Positions 57,200 through 64,000 of a stretch of DNA of 64,000 bases are shown here, one piece after another (the first letter of the stretch is position 1; each line of letters begins with the position of its first letter). Position numbers and translations under genes: made by a program. Source of the stretch: Rhea pennata (taxonomy: Eukaryota; Chordata; Aves; Rheiformes; Rheidae); contig NC_084682.1 of assembly GCF_028389875.1 (NCBI RefSeq), positions 2,056,001 to 2,120,000 on the forward strand. Reading direction: 5' to 3'. The notes below the pieces were generated by a model that searched no databases, had not been told where the DNA came from, and saw only the letters and a program-made list of their open reading frames with translations.

Positions 57200-59420
57200 G
57201 CGGCCGGTGCCTTCCCGGGAATGCCGGCGTGGCCCTGCCTGCCCTCGCCTGCCAGGTCACGGTGCTTCCTCCAGGCTATCCCTGCCCTGCCCGGGAGGGC
57301 GACCGCGCTCCTGCCCGGGCAGAGCTTAGGGACTGCCCTGTCCCCTAGGGATGTGGTTTTGGGGGGTTTCTCTCCCTTCCAGGGGAAGGGCCTTCCATCG
57401 CCTTCGGAGGTTGGCAGAAGCGCAGAGGTGGAGCGTGGCGGGGCTCGCCCCTCGCCCCGTCCGTCCCTCGGAGGGTGCGCGCGTGGTGCCCCAGGGATGA
57501 GCGTTAGCCGGTCATTAGGGCCAACGGCTTAATCACCAGGGCGTCTTCCTTCCTCGGCTTTGATCCACTGCCGCCGTCCGTCTGTCCGTCCGTCCATCGC
57601 GCGGGTCGCGGCTCGGCGCCGGCCCATGGCCCTGCGTGTGCAGGAATCTGCCTCCAGCGGCTCCTCGCTGGTTTCCATGGCAACACGAGAGTTTACTCTG
57701 CCCGCTCCGGGCTGCCGGGGACCGCGCGACGCTGGCCCGGCGCCCGTGGCAGCGGGGTGCTTTCCCCACCTGCGCCCTCCAGCCGGGAGGGACCTCCCGC
57801 GGCCCCGCCGGCGGCGTGGGGCCGAGGGGGCTCGGTGCTGGCCCCCGGCTCTGACTTGTTAACGGGGGGGGGGGGGGAGCAAAACCTGAGCTCGCGGGCA
57901 CCATGTGGGACCGGCCACGGCCAAATGCGGGTCACCAAAGGCCGCCCCAAAACGTGTCCGCGCTCTGCAGGCCTTCGCGGCGCTCCTGCGTCTGTGCTTT
58001 CCTTCCCGGAAGGTTGCTGAACCAGTTTGTTGGAAGAGCAAAGGGAATTGCTATGGGGCGTCTTCGAGCTGTTTGGATTTGTCTCGTTTCGTTTCCACCA
58101 AGCCAGAAGCGGGGCCGTGGCGTTTCTTTACCTGGAGCCGCGATGCTTGTCTCCGAAAGGAGGCGGTTTGGGTTTCACGGGCCCCACCTGGCTGGAATTC
58201 AAGCAGGCATTAAAACTAGGGCTTCTGGTGACATTATCTGCGTTATCCGCTCCGCTCCGAGCGGCGGGGCCGCGCTGGGGCTGCGGCAGCCCTCGGCCGA
58301 GCTCCCGGGGCCCCGCGGCCCTGAGCCAGCAAAGGGCACTCGCCCCCGGCGCAGCAGCAGCCGGAAAACAAAACGAAACCAAAGCGCTGATGCTTTTAAT
58401 GACAGGAAAATAACACAACCCGCTGAATGTAGCTCATAGGCGGCTATTAGAGGTGACTAAGAGCATGCCGGGGTGAGACAGCCACAGCCGGGCTGCGTTG
58501 CCCACACTCGGGCATAATTAATCCTGCAGGTGCCCAGAGAGGTGCGCTAACCCAAACTGGCCGTCTTCCCGTCTTTCCCCAGCCTCGCTCCGTGTTTAAT
58601 CTTTCATGTTCACCTGAGTCTCTAATTAAGCCAACTGGAACCCTTAGGCGGGCGCCGCGGCACGCGGGAGCCGGCACCCAACGGCCCTTGAGCTGACTTC
58701 TTCCCTTCGTTCTCCAGTTCTTCCTCCCGAGCTCACGCCGTTCCCAAAGCAGGGGCTGAGACGAGGGCGAGCTACCGGCGCAGAGCTCTGAAATGACAGG
58801 CAGGGGCTGCCATTTTCGCAGAAAATCTGCGGCTGGATGGTTTGAGCGCGCCTGAAAGGCGCTTCTGTGCTTTTCCTGGCAGCAGCTGTCTGCAAAGCGG
58901 GTGGCTCCGAGAGGAAGGGCAGCAGCTAAACCCTCGCGGCGGGTCCGCGGCGGGCGCAGCGCCGTCCCGGTGCCGCGGCCCTGCCGTCGCCGCTGCCCGC
59001 TCAGAAACAAAACCGCCCGCCGGGGCTGGGGCTCTGGCTTCCTCCGCCGCCGCGCCGGCGGCCTGCTGGGGAGAGATGCGCGGTGCACATAGAGCAGCAT
59101 ATCCATGGCAACCCCAACTTTTCGTTACTGCTAATCGCTCGCACCACGCCGGAGCTGCACGCGGCGCTTCCCGGCGCGGGTAAAGATAGCTCCCCTGCTC
59201 CAGAGCCGCTCCGAGTGACATCAGCGCGGGCTGGGCCCGGCCCCGGCACGCAGCCACGGAGACATTTTGCAGGATCTGGGTTTCCGTGAGGATTTAAGGG
59301 AGGAGGAGGGGGGACCGGCATGGCAGCGAGGCGGGCGGGCGCTCCAGGGTGCTCGTCTCCTGGAAAAGCACCTTTCTTGCGTGCAGGAGTAGGAATAGGC
59401 GACGGAGTGGCGCGCGCCAT
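57200..59420. promoter_or_regulatory. Large CpG-rich region with X-box-like motifs
   Basis: CpG density is high over about 2.2 kb with a G14 run at 57864-57877. GTTTCCATGGCAAC (57671-57684) is a near-palindromic RFX X-box with one mismatch; a second ATCCATGGCAAC (59101-59112) keeps the right half site. It may be an alternative DUSP14 promoter or an enhancer-type island. No coding region in it could be supported, although many frames are open because of composition. Confidence 0.45.
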
Positions 59421-60400
59421 GGACAAAAGCAGTGGGGAGGGCCTGCCCGTCGCCCCGGCGTGAAGGGACGGGGACCTGGCGTTGGCTTCGCGTGCCCCGG
59501 AGAAACCTCCTCCGGAAAGTCTGATCCGTTTTCAAACCAGCTTGGCTAAGCTGCTTCCCAAACAGCTCAGCCCCATCCTGAGCAGATCGGGTGGGTTTTG
59601 CTCGTCTCTTTGCTTGGGTTGATTTTGCTGGAAGTGGTTGGAAAGCCCTTTGGTAAAGGGGGCCGTTGGCTGGCGCCGCGGCAGCCCCCGAGCCCCTTCC
59701 GCAGACGTCTTTCCTCCCTGGCATTTTCCGGAGGGCCAAGTTACTTGGCACCACCCAGAGCAGAGCTTGGGAACGGCCCAGGTTCCTCCCCGGCCCTCGC
59801 CGTGTCGCGGTGGTGGAAGATCCCCGGTGGGTCAACGCAGGTCGGACTTGCTGTCCTGCTTAGGTGTCCCGAGCAAAGGAGAGCCGCAGATGTGGGGCGC
59901 TTGTGGCGGGTGCGTTTGGCTCCTACGTGCCTTTTTGTGCAAGCCGCGGCACAGGAGATGGCGCGGGAGCAAAGGGAGCTGCGCCCCGGCTACGTGGTAC
60001 GGCAGGCGGCTGCGACGCGCCTCTTCTCCCTACCTACGCCAGGGCTACAGGGAAAAACTGACTCCAGGCCTGTTTTCCTGATGTTAAAAGACAACCGGGA
60101 AAAACATTCCCAAGGATTTATAGCTACTTTGTTCCGCTTTTACTACTCTGCAAAATGATTGTCCCTTCAGCTTCCAGTCTGCATAATCCTTATTTCTTCA
60201 GACTTTAAGTGAATCTTCAACATGTCATTTATTGCTGCTGCTTTTATTTAAATAGTATTTACTGAATAATTTAGAGGTCATATCCGTACAGCCACAGTTG
60301 TGCATTTCTCTCTCCTCTCTCATCCCGAGGCACTGATGGATATAAATACAGGCAGTTTCATCATCTTTACAATCTCACTCAGAGTCCAGGAACACAAATT
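59421..60400. other. Gene-free stretch between CpG region and TADA2A 3' end
   Basis: GC-rich to about 60050, then AT-rich. Overlapping plus-strand frames (59598-60158, 59638-60081) have no recognisable domain and look like composition artefacts. Nothing else is visible. Confidence 0.4.
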
Positions 60401-60409
60401 CAAGACGGT

Positions 60410-61790
60410 TTTAAATCATTTGGATTTTATTACAAACCAAAATATTTCACATTCAATGGCACCTCAGGTACATGGGATAATTACTCTGGGGGGGGGGGAG
60501 GGAACCCCCCAAACCCAAATCCAAACATCTTAAATAGGTATCGGTATAATTATAGCACAGTTGGGATTTTTGAGATGAAATCCCAAACTTGAGAACGCGT
60601 CGTCTCGCCTGCTTTGGTTGTTAGATAACGTGCACGTTGCTTCTGCCAGAGCACGCTAACGGGACGCGTTACGCTGAGCCGCGGGAGCTGTCTGATGAAC
60701 ACGCTTCACTGTCTAGTAGCCGATGCAAAGCCGCCTCTGAAAAGAACAGTCATCTTCATCTCATTTTTATTTCCAAATACATGGCAGTCTTATAAGGGAT
60801 TATCTGACGTGACTGGGTGTTGTGTGTCTGTGTACATACGCCTGTTACTGCTTTTTTGGTCCACTAGGTATGTTCCACTAATGAGGTGAAGTGAAAGGAG
60901 GAGGTCCCCTGCGTGGAGGGGCAGGAAGGGTGAAAGGACACAACCTTGGTGGCTCGAGGCTGTCTCTGCTTCTGTCTTTTGTGCGAGGGTGTCTGGGCGC
61001 TGAGTGGCGTTTTATTTACGCTCTGAAAGGCTGCTCTGGTTTTAACATCCAGGCTTCCCAGTGAGCTGGAGCAACCAAATAGGAATTCTATGTAACTTGA
61101 CAATTGCAAACCTCGTAGTGAGCAGATGAAGCTTACTGGTTTGTACAGTACTCTCACGCTGTGATATGTGCTAATATCACATAAAAGTAACACCTGTTGG
61201 AAAAGCCTCCCTGCAATGTCCTTTCCTATCCTTTATCACAATTAAGTTAAAAAGATTGGACCATTGCAAGTTCTATTTTTATACCCTCAGGCATGCGCTA
61301 TCTCCTCTGAAAGCTGAGGCTGTTCTAGACACGAGTACAAGAAGGGAGGGGACTGCATTCCTGTACCCCTTCACTCGCACAAAGTCAAATGTGCCTCATT
61401 ACGTGCTGCTCTTCTGCCCTTATTTTATGTCGCTGTCAGAATAAAAGTACCATGGTTCTCTTCGTAGTTTCAGGAGGTGTTAGAAATGAATGCCCATTCA
61501 CATTTAAGATTAGCTTATATGGCATGAAATTCTTGCTTATGCTACATGGCAGCATAATTCTGACAACAGCAGTGTTAAACAGCACAGTTGAAAGAAAACC
61601 AGACAAAGAAATGTCAGTATTCACACAATTTAACAAAGCTCCCTACTTGTTTTTACAAAAAAGCCCCAAAAGATTTCAAACAAAAGGAAGTGTCCTTGAT
61701 TCAACACTGTTAAAATCTTTCAGCACTGTCAAAGTGACTTCAAAGCTTCTCCACGTCTGTCTGCTCCAGCCAAGGCGCATGTGTCTCTCC
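60410..61790 (-). other. TADA2A: TADA2A 3' UTR (inferred)
   Basis: It follows the TGA at 61793-61791 on the - strand. The best end is AATAAA at plus 60426-60431 in a typical setting (tttgtaataaaatcc, then a GT-rich ttgaatttgtgttcc). That gives a 3' UTR of about 1.4 kb. An earlier AATAAA (plus TTTATT 61011-61016) is the alternative. An 11-G run at 60488-60498 lies inside it. Confidence 0.5.
60426..60431 (-). terminator. Likely TADA2A polyadenylation signal (AATAAA on - strand)
   Basis: A hexamer with a GT-rich downstream element about 25-40 nt further on the - strand. The competing hexamer at 61011-61016 lacks an obvious GT-rich follower. Confidence 0.5.
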
Positions 61791-61976
61791 TCAGGCTTTC
61801 GTGATGTACCCTTCTCTGATAAGGAAGTCGTAGATTTTCCTAGTTTTGTTCACATCGATCTTAATGAGTGCTCTAGCCTGTGCTAATCTCAGGCCTCCTT
61901 GTTTGTTACACTCGTTCACTAAAGCAGCTTTATATTCTAAATAGGCTCCAGGGACCAATCTCACCATCTGACAGAG
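61791..61976 (-). CDS. TADA2A: Transcriptional adaptor 2-alpha, last coding exon (SWIRM domain C-terminus)
   Basis: TADA2A is an adaptor of the GCN5/PCAF acetyltransferase in the ATAC-type complex in the nucleus. Only its last coding exon is here: 61 codons plus TGA. The acceptor on the - strand is ttttgtcttccag (AG at plus 61978-61977). The peptide runs LCQMVRLVPGAYLEYKAALV through NECNKQGGLRLAQARALIKI to the C-terminus DVNKTRKIYDFLIREGYITK-A, the end of the SWIRM domain (helical, DNA/nucleosome binding). It matches mammalian TADA2A almost residue for residue, from memory. The preceding exons, with the ZZ finger, SANT and the start of SWIRM, must lie beyond 64000, since no matching exon is seen in 61977-64000. 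Confidence 0.96.
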   Translation of the reverse strand, partial: LCQMVRLVPGAYLEYKAALVNECNKQGGLRLAQARALIKIDVNKTRKIYDFLIREGYITKA

Positions 61977-64000
61977 CTGGAAGACAAAAGGTAAAGTTAA
62001 TAAACTAACGCTTGTCACACACGCTCATTTTGTGATCCCTGTTTGGGGGAGCAACACTGTGAATATTTTTCTGAAAATGCTTTTTTTTTTTTTTTAATAC
62101 AAACAAACTTTTTTTTGTATGTGGAGGGACTTAGTAATTGCATTCTGAGCTGTCTCAATCCACAGGTAGGGAGAGGAGGAGCTTTCTGGCTGCTGAATTC
62201 AAAAACATTCCCGACTGAAAAATAAACTAGGAGGATGAAAGCAAGCTCTCAGCTCACAGAAGCGTAACTATGAGTGTCCTGTGTGGGCGTTGCTCTTTAC
62301 AAACCAAGGGAAGTACGCATGCCAAAGGCTTGCAACTAGCAATTCAGCGTGCTGGACAAGAGCCAGGGAGGGCATCTGTCTATTAATCCCCTGCAGACTA
62401 GGTCTTTAATACCTTTCTACAAAAGCAGCTATGTACACAACGCTTGCTCCCTCCAGAAGTCTAGGATGGAAACTGTGCATAGAAGGCATTATGTATTTGC
62501 AAGTGCTGAACTTAGTGAAAAGATACCGCTGGTGACTCCTGTAGGCTTCAAGTTTTCTTCTAGAAGCCCCTGTGTTCTACTGTTGGGTTGTAAAGCTCCC
62601 CTTTCGTTTCTGAATACCAGCCTTCTTCTAGGTTGTGCACTGTATTGCTCCCAGTGGAGATACTGGCTGTCTCCTCCTTTTAATAAGGAAATGCTTAATG
62701 GTTGTTCGTTATTGATAGGAAATAGCTGAGACAGAGTCTGAGTTCCTCTGAATGCTGCAGACAAGGAAATCAGATTCACATACACACTAATGTCCTAGTC
62801 ACAATTACTTATATGCTGAATGGACCCACAAATACCATGTTCCATGGTGAATCTGTGATCTGATTTTCAATGCTGCTATCTCCAGTGAAGGGGAAACACA
62901 GCTGATTAATACAAATCACAAGAGAGGAAAAAATGTGAAATATATCCACAGCATTTCATATATACTGAAATCTGCCTTGTGCACCATCTAAGCACAGATT
63001 ATGACTTTATATATATATATATATATATATAAAAACCTTATTTAAATAGCTTTCCATTGTTTTCTTTCACTGACCATATGTATTAAAGGATAGACGCACA
63101 ACATGGTGAAAACCATGCCCTAGCTCATCTGCAGACAGACAGGTTGGCTTTGCACAGTTCACCGCACTACCGCTAACAGCACGGAGCTGGGTGTGGGCCA
63201 CGAAGCCTGCAAAAGCAACTGAGCTGTAAATACAGCAGCCTCCTTGCTGCCATGTTTACTTCTCCCGGGAGTTTCCACATTGGTTGCAGTCCCAGTTCTG
63301 GTTGTTGATCCTCCCTGTGTCTCATGCTGCCTTAGGTAACTGAGCAAGAGTGCCCCACAGGGGACTGCAAACTCCAATGCCAGCCCAAGCCAACAAACAG
63401 TCAGGTTGTAATAAGCCAAATTCTGCAGTCTGCCACATATGCATACAAGTAGCTTAGTATATAGAGCAAAGAGCAGAATTAGGACAAAGCATCAAAATAA
63501 GAATATGCTGTTACCACCTGCATGGTTCACTGTAGTGTTTCAGTGAAAAAGCAAACACAATTCGTGGAGGCTTGGCTGTGAGATATCTAAGTAATAGAAA
63601 GAGCTTGTTATTAAGGTTCAGTGATTTGTCCAGCGAAGCCCTTAATGAAATCCTCTGCCAATTTTAAAACAGATGTTCATTAAGAAAAATAACTTCTCTG
63701 CTCACCCCAGTCTCACAAGGGCAGAAGAGGATGCCATACTCTGCACATCATAATGGCATGTAATGACACCTCAGTGCTCTTCAAGTTTCTCTGCTAAATA
63801 AGCTTATTTCTGAAACAGTGTTGTAGGCATACTGCAGTGACTGAAATTATGAAGCCAACTGGAAAACCTGAATGACTATTCTGAGCAGAAAAGAGTAGCT
63901 GAAGCCTAAAATGGAGATGATATTCAGAGCATCCAGGACAGATGATGCGAGTACTGTGAAGATAAACAGTTATATCTAGGTCATCTTTTCACTCCTTCCC
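61977..64000 (-). other. TADA2A: TADA2A last intron (partial)
   Basis: Intron sequence upstream of the last coding exon on the - strand. It contains (TA)12 at 63008-63031 and a T-run near 62082-62095. The frames at 62489-62785 and 63159-63419 on the - strand have no resemblance to TADA2A and are not supported. Confidence 0.6.
63008..63031 (+). repeat. (TA)12 microsatellite
   Basis: Uninterrupted TA dinucleotides seen directly. Confidence 0.95.

Noticed and set aside
1..64000. tRNA, rRNA, CRISPR array, CR1 LINE, LTR element or endogenous viral gene
   Set aside because: Nothing convincing was recognised by eye on either strand. Old, diverged CR1 fragments could have been missed; a RepeatMasker run would settle it.
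61977..64000. Penultimate TADA2A exon
   Set aside because: No - strand segment encoding the expected charged sequence before LCQMV (ending in KEKE-type residues) with a donor was found, so it must lie beyond the window.

Overview
The window looks like nuclear DNA from a bird. Reasons: split vertebrate genes with GT-AG introns, AT-rich introns, dense CpG islands and a fairly compact layout. The gene order SYNRG > < DUSP14 < TADA2A is the human 17q12 order with the same relative orientations. In chicken this block is on a microchromosome (chromosome 19, from memory). The identifications come from reading the translations; no database search was possible.

Left half (1-35.7 kb, + strand): the 3' two thirds of SYNRG (gamma-synergin). 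Twenty coding exons join in one frame (4011 nt, 1336 residues plus stop). The N-terminal exons lie to the left of the window. In order they encode a Q/M-rich and then charged helical segment, an EH domain, a long disordered region with many acidic-phenylalanine (DFxDF-type) motifs, and a conserved C-terminal region ending at 32246. A 3' UTR of about 3.4 kb appears to end after the AATAAA at 35657.

Middle (35.7-54.6 kb): a short tail-to-tail intergenic gap, then DUSP14 on the - strand. Its whole 198-residue phosphatase is in one exon (39621-40217 coding, acceptor at 40336/40337). The 5' UTR in that exon carries a tiny strong-context uORF. Candidate non-coding exons are at 42123-42190 and 54304-~54350. 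The latter sits in a strong CpG island with a TATA-like box. Just upstream of that promoter is a 52-bp GC-rich minisatellite (54643-55152, decaying to about 55510).

Right (55.5-64 kb): CpG-rich, gene-poor sequence with a GATA/NF-E2-like motif pair and X-box-like motifs, then the last coding exon of TADA2A on the - strand (61791-61976), which gives the end of its SWIRM domain. The rest of TADA2A lies to the right.

The three genes are not a pathway: clathrin/AP-1 trafficking (SYNRG), MAP-kinase dephosphorylation (DUSP14) and histone acetylation (TADA2A). I saw no bacterial-type system, CRISPR array, viral gene or clearly recognisable transposon. The most interesting observations are a possible zinc-binding signature at the SYNRG C-terminus, a GC-AG intron whose competing GT donor would truncate the protein, the DUSP14 uORF arrangement, and the minisatellite next to the DUSP14 promoter.
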